Shown: positions 33,165 through 41,035 of the stretch, piece by piece | Layout: each line of letters opens with the position of its first letter | How positions within the stretch are numbered: position 1 is the stretch's first letter | Assembly (NCBI GenBank): GCA_033549365.1 | Contig: JAWSUF010000011.1 | Span: 32,206 to 96,205, forward strand | Length of the DNA stretch: 64,000 bases | Source: Acidobacteriota bacterium | GTDB lineage: Bacteria > Acidobacteriota > Aminicenantia > Aminicenantales > Saccharicenantaceae | Direction: 5' to 3' | Translations under genes and position numbers: made by a program | Notes under the pieces: model-generated | Seen by the model: the letters and a program-made list of their open reading frames with translations, nothing else | Told to the model about the DNA's origin: nothing | Database searches by the model: none

Positions 33165-33971
33165 CTAGTCCTGCGGTTTTACGGCTTCAATCGTAGCCGA
33201 AACGATATAATCCTCAATTTGGCTTCCGGGGGCCCAATCACGAATAAAGGTCTTGCTCTCATCTTTTGGCCTGATCCATATGTTTTCGAAGCCCGCTTGC
33301 TTCAACATGGATTCAAGTTCCGGGATGAAGGATGCGCCGCTCACACATCCGGTATACATGGCCATATCTTTCTTGAGGGTTTCAGGCATTTCGGCCGTGG
33401 CGACAACATCGGAAATCGCCAGCCGCCCGCCCGATTTCAATACGCGGAACGCCTCGCTGAAGACCTTTTGTTTTTCGGGGGAAAGGTTGATGACACAATT
33501 TGAGATAATGACATCAACAATCCCATCGGCAACCGGAAGATTCTCCAGCTCTCCCAATCGAAATTCGACATTTCTGAATCCGGCTTTCTCAGCATTCCGA
33601 CGGGAAGTGGTGATCATCTCCGGCGTCATATCGACACCGATAACCTGTCCCTTGTCTCCAACGGCTCGTGCCGCCAGAAAACAGTCGAACCCGCCGCCGC
33701 TGCCGAGATCAAGGACTGTTTCGCCGGATTGCAATGAAGCGATCGCTTGCGGATTGCCGCACCCGAGACCCATGTTCGCTCCTTCCGGCACAGCCGCCAC
33801 ATCCTTGACGGAGTAACCCAAGCCAAGCGAAATCTCGGCCGCTTTGGTCTCGGCCGGTGTTCCACAACAGGATGAAGATGAGCAACCGCAGCCCGCATTT
33901 CCTGAAGCCGCTATTTTGCCGTAGTTCTCCCGAACCGCCCCGCGAATCTGGTCATGTTTGCTTTTTCCCAT
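33165..33971 (-). CDS. arsM: Arsenite S-adenosylmethionine methyltransferase
   Basis: A 268-residue enzyme that methylates arsenite for detoxification. It has the SAM loop VLDLGSGGGFD (87-97) and the three cysteines expected to hold As(III): Cys71 (GLGCGNP), Cys159 (SNCVINL) and Cys209 (YTGCVSGA). The N-terminus is cysteine-rich (GCGCSSSSCCG, 27-37), which may deliver arsenite. I chose the ATG at 33971, which has GGTGGAG upstream, over a TTG 42 bases earlier. No arsR, arsB or acr3 is adjacent, so it is an isolated arsenic gene. Confidence 0.93.
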   Translation of the reverse strand: MGKSKHDQIRGAVRENYGKIAASGNAGCGCSSSSCCGTPAETKAAEISLGLGYSVKDVAAVPEGANMGLGCGNPQAIASLQSGETVLDLGSGGGFDCFLAARAVGDKGQVIGVDMTPEMITTSRRNAEKAGFRNVEFRLGELENLPVADGIVDVIISNCVINLSPEKQKVFSEAFRVLKSGGRLAISDVVATAEMPETLKKDMAMYTGCVSGASFIPELESMLKQAGFENIWIRPKDESKTFIRDWAPGSQIEDYIVSATIEAVKPQD

Positions 33972-34295
33972 CTCAAGCTCCACCGGCACAATATTTTTCT
34001 TCGGCCTAAACAAGGCATGAACCCGACTTGTTTCTTGCTGAGTTCGCGCCCACCACTTTAAGGGGCTTCCTGAAGGCGAATCGAGAACCTGCCTCCGTGA
34101 TCATTTTAACCGATTTTGGGCTCTAAAGCCATTTTCCCTATACGGTATCCGGTCGTGCCGATCGACTTCATCCGCGCCGTCGACTGAAGCGCCGGTACTT
34201 GGAATGTTATCTTTCAACGATATCGGCCGAATCGCTGAATAATAAAACGGTTATGAACGCAGGATCAGAAGAACATCCACAGAAGGAGGGATGAC
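33972..34295. other. Intergenic region between arsM and the amidohydrolase transcript
   Basis: 324 bases with no supported gene. It is AT-richer than the flanks and probably holds the divergent promoters of arsM and of the leader ORF/amidohydrolase. I see no unambiguous -35/-10 pair. A strong AAGGAGG ribosome site at 34283-34289 marks the start of the short ORF downstream. Confidence 0.4.
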
Positions 34296-34376
34296 GTGTC
34301 AAATAGAGCGCGTAAACGTGATATGAAATATAAGAAATCTATGATAAGGTGTTTTGTGCCAGGAGGTATTCGATGA
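34296..34376 (+). CDS. 26-residue basic leader peptide coupled to the amidohydrolase
   Basis: A short ORF with a GTG start six bases after a perfect AAGGAGG (34283-34289). It encodes a 26-residue peptide, SNRARKRDMKYKKSMIRCF followed by VPGGIR, with ten Arg or Lys residues. Its TGA stop overlaps the amidohydrolase ATG by four bases (ATGA), and its last codons contain the amidohydrolase ribosome site AGGAGGT. The strong ribosome site and exact coupling suggest real translation, either as a leader that controls the next gene or as a small protein. No family is recognisable. Confidence 0.55.
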   Translation: MSNRARKRDMKYKKSMIRCFVPGGIR

Positions 34377-35998
34377 TCATCTCAGGATTGAAGACGAAAG
34401 TCTTTCAACGGGGCTTTGCTTTCCTAGTTGTGTTTATCTTTTTCCTTTCCAATGTCCAGGCGCAGATTGTCCCGGGTCCGGACCGGAGGCCGGACGAAGG
34501 AAAGGGTCCATTCGAGCGACTCATCATTCGCGGAGCTGTTCTGATTGATGGTGACGGTTCGCCGCCCTACGGTCCGGTTGATATCGTCATCGAGAAAAAC
34601 AGGATCGCTGGCGTTGTTCCCGTCGGCTACCCCAAGGTTCCGATCGACGAAAGGCGCCGCCCGAAAGATGCGACTTATGAGCTCGATGCCTCGGGAACGT
34701 ATGTTCTTCCCGGATTCATCGATACGCATGTCCATGCCGGAGGTCCCCCAAAAAATCCCGAGGCTGACTATGCCTATAAGCTCTGGATGGCCCATGGCAT
34801 CACCACGGTGCGGGGTGTGGCCCTCGGGCCTTTCGGCTGGACGCTCAAGGAGAAAGAAAGAAGCGCCCGTAACGAGATCGTTGCGCCCAGAATTTTTGCC
34901 TATCACCGGCCGGGGAGCGGTGAAGGCTGGACAGGCGGCCGGACCACAACCCCGGAAAAGGCCCGGGAATGGGTGCGTTGGGCGGCGAAACAAGGGATTG
35001 ACGGACTGAAGCTTGGAGCCGAGGATCCTGAAATCATGGCGGCTCTTCTGGACGAAGCGGCCAAACACCGGCTGGGATCGACGGCTCATCTCGGCCAGGT
35101 CGGAGTCGCCCGGATGAATGCCCGGGATTCCGTCCGTCTGGGCTTGACCTCGATGACCCATTATTACGGCCTATTTGAAGCCCTCCTCAAGGATTATTCC
35201 GTTCAGCCCTGGCCTCATGATCATAACTATTACGACGAGCAAAATCGCTTCGGCCAAGTGGCCAGGCTCTGGGATCAAATTCATCCGCCTGGAAGCGAAG
35301 AATGGAAAGCCCTCGTCGATGAGTTTTTGAAGCACAAATTCATCCTCAATCCGACCATGACCATTTACGAGGCCGGGCGCGACCTGATGCGGGCTCGCAA
35401 TGCCGACTGGCATGAACTCTACACCCTGCCCTCCATGTGGGATTATTATCAGCCGGATCGACGCGCCCACGGCTCCTACTGGTTTTACTGGACGACCTGG
35501 GATGAAGTGGCCTGGAAGAATTTTTACAGGCGCTGGATGATGTTCTTGAATGACTATAAAAAAGCCGGGGGCCGGGTTACGACAGGGTCGGATTCGGGCT
35601 TTATCTATAATCTCTACGGATTCGGGTACATTCGGGAACTGGAGCTTCTCCAGGAGGCAGGGTTTCATCCTTTGGAAGTCATCCGGGCCGCCACACTCCA
35701 CAGCGCCGAAGAGCTTTTTGAGCCTGCGGGCAAACGGATTGAATTCGGGTTGATCCGGCCGGGTCTCCTGGCCGATCTGGTGATTGTCGAGGAGAACCCG
35801 CTCGAAAACTTCAAGGTTCTCTACGGCACCGGAGCCGTCAAGCTCAATGATGAAACCGGCCGGGTCGAAAGAGTGGGGGGTGTCAAATACACCATCAAAG
35901 ATGGCATCATTTATGATGCCAAGCAACTGTTGGCGGATGTTGCGGAAATGGTCAGGAAACAAAAAGAGGAGAGGGAGAAGAACAGGCAACAACCCTGA
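34373..35998 (+). CDS. Exported amidohydrolase-family metal-dependent hydrolase
   Basis: A 541-residue protein. The ATG at 34373 follows AGGAGGT by five bases and opens a signal peptide (FAFLVVFIFFLSNVQA). The metal-binding HxH is in FIDTHVHAGG, with further likely ligands in GSTAHLGQVG (His), MTHYYG (His) and TGSDSGF (Asp), as in imidazolonepropionase/dipeptidase-like amidohydrolases. The C-terminal part closes the composite beta-sandwich (RPGLLADLVIVEENPL). It may cleave cyclic amides or dipeptides in the periplasm; the substrate is unknown. It is translationally coupled to the upstream short ORF. Confidence 0.9.
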   Translation: MIISGLKTKVFQRGFAFLVVFIFFLSNVQAQIVPGPDRRPDEGKGPFERLIIRGAVLIDGDGSPPYGPVDIVIEKNRIAGVVPVGYPKVPIDERRRPKDATYELDASGTYVLPGFIDTHVHAGGPPKNPEADYAYKLWMAHGITTVRGVALGPFGWTLKEKERSARNEIVAPRIFAYHRPGSGEGWTGGRTTTPEKAREWVRWAAKQGIDGLKLGAEDPEIMAALLDEAAKHRLGSTAHLGQVGVARMNARDSVRLGLTSMTHYYGLFEALLKDYSVQPWPHDHNYYDEQNRFGQVARLWDQIHPPGSEEWKALVDEFLKHKFILNPTMTIYEAGRDLMRARNADWHELYTLPSMWDYYQPDRRAHGSYWFYWTTWDEVAWKNFYRRWMMFLNDYKKAGGRVTTGSDSGFIYNLYGFGYIRELELLQEAGFHPLEVIRAATLHSAEELFEPAGKRIEFGLIRPGLLADLVIVEENPLENFKVLYGTGAVKLNDETGRVERVGGVKYTIKDGIIYDAKQLLADVAEMVRKQKEEREKNRQQP

Positions 35999-36029
35999 AA
36001 ATCTTTTCAGTCCCGAATAAGAACCGCCG

Positions 36030-37697
36030 TCAAACGATTTCGATCTCGAGCATCCGGTCGATGCGGAAGACGCGCTCCTCGCCGCGCAGGCGACAGAGGG
36101 CCCGCAGGCCTTCGAACGATTTGCCTTTGAACTCCATGATCTCGATGCCGAGGGGGAGGATACGGCGGCGCGTCTTGGTGTCGTCGGGTTTGAGGTAAAC
36201 GATGTCGAGTTCCCGGCCCGAGGCCGCGGCGTCCTCGACCGTGCGGCGCCTGTCCGCGAGGCTTGTCCGTTCGTCGGCCTTTTTGTACTGGAAGCGCGTC
36301 AGGAACTTCACGACCCGCCAGTCCATGCGGATGTGCTCACGCCGGATGGGAGCCGCGAGAACCATGCCCCGGAAACTCGTGCACCGGCTGAGGGCGACGT
36401 AGACCTGGCCGTGGGCGAACGTGCCGCGGCCGACGTCGATCACGACGCGGTCGAAGGTCTTGCCCTGACTCTTGTGGATGGTCACGGCCCAGGCGAGCCG
36501 CAGGGGGTACTGGATGAAGGACCCGGTCGGCTCCGTGACGATATTCCCCGACGCCCTGTCGTAGTGGTAGGCGAAAAGCTCCCAAAGCGACGGAGTGACG
36601 TCGACCTCCTCCCCGTCGGTGAGCTCGACGCGGACGGCGCCGTCTTCCTCTTTCGGCGCAGGGAGGCCGGTGATGCGGCCGAGAGTGCCGTTCACCCACC
36701 GCCCTTTTCGGTCGTTGTTGACGAACATGACCTGGGCGCCCTTCTTGAGTGATAGGTCTTCTTCGGTCGGAAGGGAACCGCGGTCGAAATCGCCGTCGAG
36801 AAGGCCATAGAAAACCCGTACCCGGCCGGGCAGGGCATCGAGATGCGCTCGGTTGCGGCGGTTGGCCTGGTCATTCGTGCTGGTGAGGGTAATGTAAAAG
36901 TCCTCGTCGGACGGCTCGAAATCGGGATCGAGAAGAGAGTTCAGCCGGTCGATGTCGTCCTCCCCGGCCGAGCGGTTGCGGATGGCGTTAAGGAGAGCGA
37001 TGAAATCGCCGTCGGTCTGCCGGTAGATCTTTTCGAGTTCGATGAAGTCCATGTCGAAAGCGGGGTCCGCGAAGGCGCGCGAGGAGAAGAAATAGGGCGA
37101 CTCGTAGCGATGGGTGAAGACCTCCCGATCGGCGGAGGCGACGACGGGCGGGAGTTGGTAGAGGTCGCCGATAAAGATCATCTGAAGGCCGCCGAACGGC
37201 CGCCCCGGCTGCGGGCCGTTCAGGCGGAGAAAGGTTTCGACGCAGTCCATGAGGTCGGCCCGGACCATGGACACCTCGTCGATGACGAGGGCGTCGAACT
37301 TCCGGAAGATGTTTTCGCGGCCGCGGGGGATCTTGCGGATCTTGTCCGGAGTGATGTCGATTTTGAATTTGAAAAATGTGTGGATGGTCTGGCCGCGGAC
37401 GTTGAGCGCGGCCACTCCGGTCGGCGCCAGGACGGCGATTTTCTTCTGTGTGGTGTCCCGGTAGTATTCGAGGAGCGTGGATTTTCCCGTCCCGGCCTTG
37501 CCGGTGATAAAGACGTGCCCGCCGCCGTTTTCCATGGCCTCGAGGGCGCGGCGGAATTCCGGGTTGATCTCGATGGGGCCGGCGGTTGTCATGGGTACGG
37601 ACGCCGGGGCGTCTTTCGGAGCCCTTTTCGCGTCCTTGTTATAGGACGAAGGTCGAGCCGGGTTTATTCTCAATCGGTGCCCCTTTGGTTTATTCAT
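36030..37697 (-). CDS. PIF1-like superfamily 1 helicase with C-terminal WYL domain
   Basis: A 555-residue DNA helicase. It has Walker A TGKAGTGKST (65-74), motif Ia APTGVAALN, Walker B VIDEVSM (138-144), and the later motifs GDLYQLPPV and AVTIHKSQGKTFDRV, which match PIF1/RecD-type 5'-3' helicases. The last 65 residues (LDIVYLKPD to RIDRMLEIEIV) match the WYL domain. Bacterial PIF1-WYL fusions are known, and in Thermotoga the WYL part has been reported to bind single-stranded DNA. It lies alone on the minus strand and is not next to defence genes. The first 40 residues are basic and unstructured, so the true start could be somewhat internal. Confidence 0.92.
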   Translation of the reverse strand: MNKPKGHRLRINPARPSSYNKDAKRAPKDAPASVPMTTAGPIEINPEFRRALEAMENGGGHVFITGKAGTGKSTLLEYYRDTTQKKIAVLAPTGVAALNVRGQTIHTFFKFKIDITPDKIRKIPRGRENIFRKFDALVIDEVSMVRADLMDCVETFLRLNGPQPGRPFGGLQMIFIGDLYQLPPVVASADREVFTHRYESPYFFSSRAFADPAFDMDFIELEKIYRQTDGDFIALLNAIRNRSAGEDDIDRLNSLLDPDFEPSDEDFYITLTSTNDQANRRNRAHLDALPGRVRVFYGLLDGDFDRGSLPTEEDLSLKKGAQVMFVNNDRKGRWVNGTLGRITGLPAPKEEDGAVRVELTDGEEVDVTPSLWELFAYHYDRASGNIVTEPTGSFIQYPLRLAWAVTIHKSQGKTFDRVVIDVGRGTFAHGQVYVALSRCTSFRGMVLAAPIRREHIRMDWRVVKFLTRFQYKKADERTSLADRRRTVEDAAASGRELDIVYLKPDDTKTRRRILPLGIEIMEFKGKSFEGLRALCRLRGEERVFRIDRMLEIEIV

Positions 37698-37933
37698 AAA
37701 TCGGTGTCCTGTTTTGCGACTTGGTTCCCCATGTCCGCAACGAAGTCATCCCAAATGGGGCCATATTTCCGGCGAAGTCGGTTTGCTTCTGATGTCAAGA
37801 TCCGAGGATTCGCGCTTTTCAATCCGCCGGCTTCAGCAACCCCCCGAAGTCGCGACGAAAATCCGGTTCCATGCTTTTTCCCAAGGTGACGGCGGCGGAG
37901 ATTCTTCAACGTTGAAGTCCGAGATCCCCACAA
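37694..37933 (-). CDS. Possible small ORF upstream of the PIF1 helicase, or gene remnant
   Basis: An open frame of 79 codons whose stop overlaps the helicase ATG by four bases (ATGA). The C-terminal half (ANRLRRKYGPIWDDFVADMG) reads like a genuine helical protein, but the N-terminal half is basic and unordered and no good start or ribosome site is visible. It may be a coupled small gene, the tail of a decayed gene, or chance. I recognise no family. Confidence 0.3.
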   Translation of the reverse strand: MWGSRTSTLKNLRRRHLGKKHGTGFSSRLRGVAEAGGLKSANPRILTSEANRLRRKYGPIWDDFVADMGNQVAKQDTDL

Positions 37934-38011
37934 TCCAAGGAAAGGACATGATGATGCGCCTTGGACTTCTGAGAAGGCTGTCCCGGCCTCACTGCGGTTG
38001 TCCCTCCGCTT
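37698..38011. other. Region with only a weak ORF, possibly decayed sequence
   Basis: 314 bases between the helicase start and the end of the small exported protein gene. Apart from the weak minus-strand ORF at 37694-37933 I see no gene, repeat or clear regulatory site. The helicase promoter must lie here. Confidence 0.35.
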
Positions 38012-38437
38012 CTAGTCGTCCGCTTTGCGGCCCGTGACGACGTGGCTTTCGTAGGTGCCCTTGAAGGCGCGGATAAGAAGCCCGTTTTCTCCGCCGAGCC
38101 AGGCCTCAGTCAAGACATACTCGGTGATGTACTCCGTGTAGGAGGGCTCGAAGTTCCCCACGATGTTGAAGACGAGGCGGAATTCCTCGGCGGCTTCCGC
38201 GGGTGGATTCAGCTTGCCGGCGATGGGGAACGTGGTTTCACGTCCGGTCGCGATCTCATGGAAAACGATCCGGCCTTCCTCGTTCACGTGGATGCGGTAT
38301 TCGCCGGCGGCAAAGCTCTGGGCCGCCACTTTGAACTTAAAGGGCATCTCGAAGAGAGCGGGCGACGTCGATCCGCCTGCAAACGCGGCGGAAACGAAGA
38401 CCAGAATTCCGATGGCCAAGATTGTCATGCGCTTCAT
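38012..38437 (-). CDS. Small exported protein of unknown function
   Basis: A 141-residue protein with a signal peptide (MTILAIGILVFVSAAFAGG). The mature part is beta-rich (FKFKVAAQSFAAGEYRIHV, then GRIVFHEIATGRETTFPI), a pattern seen in small exported proteins of Acidobacteriota, but I assign no function. The ATG at 38437 has a strong AAGGAGG. It begins 10 bases after the stop of the class V aminotransferase, so it is likely co-transcribed with it. Confidence 0.8.
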   Translation of the reverse strand: MKRMTILAIGILVFVSAAFAGGSTSPALFEMPFKFKVAAQSFAAGEYRIHVNEEGRIVFHEIATGRETTFPIAGKLNPPAEAAEEFRLVFNIVGNFEPSYTEYITEYVLTEAWLGGENGLLIRAFKGTYESHVVTGRKADD

Positions 38438-38447
38438 GTCATCCTCC

Positions 38448-39830
38448 TTACAAGGGCAGGTCAGGATCCGCCATGGCGGCGCTTCCACCGCCCCTGCCCG
38501 CGGCGGCCTGGGTGGGCACGCCGTTTTCGAGGGCGTCCTGCATGGCTTCCACGAACGTGTCGATCTCCTCCGTCGTCGTGTAGACGTTCGGAGAGACGCG
38601 GAGAGCCTGATAGTCGAAGACCTGGTTGGGAGGGACCCCGCCGACGAGCGGGACCACGATGATCCGGTACTTGTTCATCATGAACCGGGCCAGGTCCCGG
38701 ACGTCGATGCCTTCGATGTTGACGGCGGCAACTCCCCAGGTCTCGGCCGGCTCGTCAAGCTTGGACAGGATCCGGACCCGCGGGTTGGACTTGAGGGCAT
38801 TGGCCCAGCGGAGTGTCAGGTAGCGCATGCGGGCCGCCTTGCGTTCGGCGCCGATGGCCTGGTGGAAGGCCAGAGCTTCGCCGAGAGCCGCCCGGATGCC
38901 CCAGGGGTGGGTGCCGATGGACTCGAATTTACGGATGTCGTAGTCCTGTTGTTCCGGTGCGGCTTGAAGGGGCCAGAACCGGGGGATCATCTCCTGTCGA
39001 ACATAGAGGCAGCCGTTTCCGATCGGGGCCAGGAGCCACTTGTGGAGACTCACGCCGTAGGCGTCGCATTCGAGATCGCGGAGTTTGAAGGGAAAATGTC
39101 CGAGGGCATGGGCGCCGTCGACGATGGTCACGATGCCCTTGGAGCGGGCCAGGCGGCTGATCCGCTGAACGGGGAAGAGCTGAGCCGTGAGGTTGGTGGT
39201 GTGGCAGAAATGAAAGACCTTGGTCTTCGGTGTGATCGCCTGCTCGAAAAGCTTGTAAAGATGGTCCTGGGTGGCCGGCACGGGGAATTGGAGGCGGGTG
39301 ATCTTGATGCCTTCGCGGCGCATGCGCTGATCCCAGGTCGTCAGCATACGCGGATAATCCTGCTCAGTCGTCACGACTTCATCGCCGGGTTCGAGGTCGA
39401 TTCCGTTCTGGACGATCTGCAGGGCTTCGCTTGCGCCGCGGGTGAGGGCCAGCTCTTCGGGATCGCAGCCGAACTCATTGGCCATGCGCCGCCGGATGGT
39501 CTGGATGTTTCCGGCGACCATATGCTGGTAGTGGACGGGAAGCATGTTGATCTGCTCCATGTACCGGAACATGGATTCGAGAACGACGCGCGGAGTGGGG
39601 CAGGTGAAGCCGTTGTTGAGGTTGATCAGGGTTCGGTCGAGCTTGAACCCGAGCTGGACTTCCCGCCAGTAGAACTCGTCCCGGGCGACGTCTTCGGGGG
39701 TGCGCCCCGCGACGGATTGAGAGGCGGCCTCGACGCGTTCGAGATTCGCCGTATTCCAGGTGAAAGAGACGGCCGATGCGGCGCCGGCCGTGCGGAGAAA
39801 GTCCCGCCGGCTCCAGAATTTCTGTTTCAT
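38448..39830 (-). CDS. Class V aminotransferase/isopenicillin N epimerase-like protein, TAT-exported
   Basis: A 460-residue PLP enzyme with a TAT signal (WSRRDFLRT, 6-14). The PLP lysine is in GVSLHKWLLAPIGNG and the Asp that holds the pyridine ring is in TIVDGAHALG; both fit the class V (NifS/isopenicillin N epimerase-like) group. Substrates could be amino acid or peptide derivatives, and the reaction is not predictable. TAT export implies that the cofactor is loaded in the cytoplasm before transport. It is followed by a small exported protein. The ATG at 39830 follows GGAG; its promoter has an overlapping inverted repeat. Confidence 0.9.
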   Translation of the reverse strand: MKQKFWSRRDFLRTAGAASAVSFTWNTANLERVEAASQSVAGRTPEDVARDEFYWREVQLGFKLDRTLINLNNGFTCPTPRVVLESMFRYMEQINMLPVHYQHMVAGNIQTIRRRMANEFGCDPEELALTRGASEALQIVQNGIDLEPGDEVVTTEQDYPRMLTTWDQRMRREGIKITRLQFPVPATQDHLYKLFEQAITPKTKVFHFCHTTNLTAQLFPVQRISRLARSKGIVTIVDGAHALGHFPFKLRDLECDAYGVSLHKWLLAPIGNGCLYVRQEMIPRFWPLQAAPEQQDYDIRKFESIGTHPWGIRAALGEALAFHQAIGAERKAARMRYLTLRWANALKSNPRVRILSKLDEPAETWGVAAVNIEGIDVRDLARFMMNKYRIIVVPLVGGVPPNQVFDYQALRVSPNVYTTTEEIDTFVEAMQDALENGVPTQAAAGRGGGSAAMADPDLPL

Positions 39831-39850
39831 ATGAGATCTCCTTGTTGTTC

Positions 39851-39889
39851 GTGATATATCGCCCATTCGATGGGGGGATTGTATATCAC
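39851..39889. promoter_or_regulatory. Inverted repeat at the promoter of the class V aminotransferase gene
   Basis: GTGATATA (39851-39858) and TATATCAC (39882-39889) are perfect 8-bp arms. Between them is a second pair CCCAT (39862-39866) / ATGGG (39870-39874). The right arm overlaps the -10 box of the predicted promoter, so this is a good operator candidate. Confidence 0.5.
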
Positions 39890-39907
39890 GGCCGGAAAAT
39901 CCGTCAA
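39878..39907 (-). promoter_or_regulatory. Promoter of the class V aminotransferase operon
   Basis: On the minus strand TTGACG (39902-39907), 18 bases and TACAAT (39878-39883). Confidence 0.5.
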
Positions 39908-39934
39908 CCTTTGACGCGACTGGGATTCAAGACT

Positions 39935-41035
39935 TCATTTGGCCGAGCTTGGGGAAACAACGCTTTCCAGAAAAAGGACTTTTGCGTCCACGGAGGATGT
40001 GAGACAAAAATGGATTCCATGCCGATCCTGGAATGCGATCAAACCTCGTCCATAGTTGATGATATCGGTCTTGTCCGGACAGTAATAGTGCTCCACGATG
40101 TTGCCGGCCGCGTCCAACTCCAGAATCTCGATCCTGGGGAGATGCAGGAGGACAAAGATCCTATTCTTGATCGTGGTGACGCCGGCGATGAGGCGGGGAA
40201 GCCTCGGATAGGGGATGTTTTCCGGTTTTCTGTTGTTATAGGCCTTGTCGGTATTGAGTTTTTCCAATTCTTTAAGAATCTTCAGGTCGATCCTGATCTC
40301 CTGCAACAACTCGCCCTGGAATGAATAGATTCGAACGATCGGATGGCGGTGAAAGGCCGCGATAATGCCGCTTTCGAGTTTCCCCAAAAAGACCTCGCTG
40401 TCGAATGAAAAGTGGCCCGGAATATCCAACCTGTCTCCGAATGCATCCAGGAGCTTTCCGTTTTGGTCGATCCTGATGATCAGCGGATTCTTGTTTTCGT
40501 CAGGATAGGTGCAATTCGCCCAGATGTTGTCTTTGAAGACGATAAAATCATGAAAACGGAATAAGACCTTGAATCCCCGCAGGAATTGACCCTCCTTGCT
40601 CATGACGGACATTCTTTGACTGTCCAGAATATAGAGGTCCCCGTCTTCCGAGACATCTCCATTCCATGGATGCATGAAATCGCCCGGCCCTTGCCCTTTC
40701 CGGCCAAAGGTGGATAGATAGCTCCCCTGTGCCGAGAGCTTCATGATAAAGCTGTGGAGGTTTTCTATTGCGATGATGGAGCCGTCGTCCAGGAGGACGA
40801 TGTCCGAGGGATTGGTTAAATAATGTCCTTGTCTTTCGTCGTCCTCCGTTGGGAACTCCCGTTTGATTTTCAGCCTTGTCCATTCGGACTGAATGGGGTG
40901 GTTCTTCAGCAATTCCTTCTTGAGGCTCAATGCGTAGGGTTCGGCCTGTGGACCGGGAGGAACAGGCGACATGAAAGCCGAGACCAAGGCCATAACGGGC
41001 CATACGAGCATGATCGCCAAAACGAGCTTTTTCAT
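39935..41035 (-). CDS. 6-bladed beta-propeller protein, exported
   Basis: A 366-residue protein with an N-terminal hydrophobic signal (LVLAIMLVWPVMALVSAF). NHL-type blades follow, including PSDIVLLDDGSIIAIEN, the loop FGRKGQGPGDF and DVSEDGDLYILDSQ. It is a paralogue of the genes at 5966-7138 and 41032-42174 and overlaps the latter by four bases (ATGA), so the pair is co-translated. Such propellers are thought to be extracytoplasmic binding proteins; the ligand is unknown. Confidence 0.87.
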   Translation of the reverse strand: MKKLVLAIMLVWPVMALVSAFMSPVPPGPQAEPYALSLKKELLKNHPIQSEWTRLKIKREFPTEDDERQGHYLTNPSDIVLLDDGSIIAIENLHSFIMKLSAQGSYLSTFGRKGQGPGDFMHPWNGDVSEDGDLYILDSQRMSVMSKEGQFLRGFKVLFRFHDFIVFKDNIWANCTYPDENKNPLIIRIDQNGKLLDAFGDRLDIPGHFSFDSEVFLGKLESGIIAAFHRHPIVRIYSFQGELLQEIRIDLKILKELEKLNTDKAYNNRKPENIPYPRLPRLIAGVTTIKNRIFVLLHLPRIEILELDAAGNIVEHYYCPDKTDIINYGRGLIAFQDRHGIHFCLTSSVDAKVLFLESVVSPSSAK

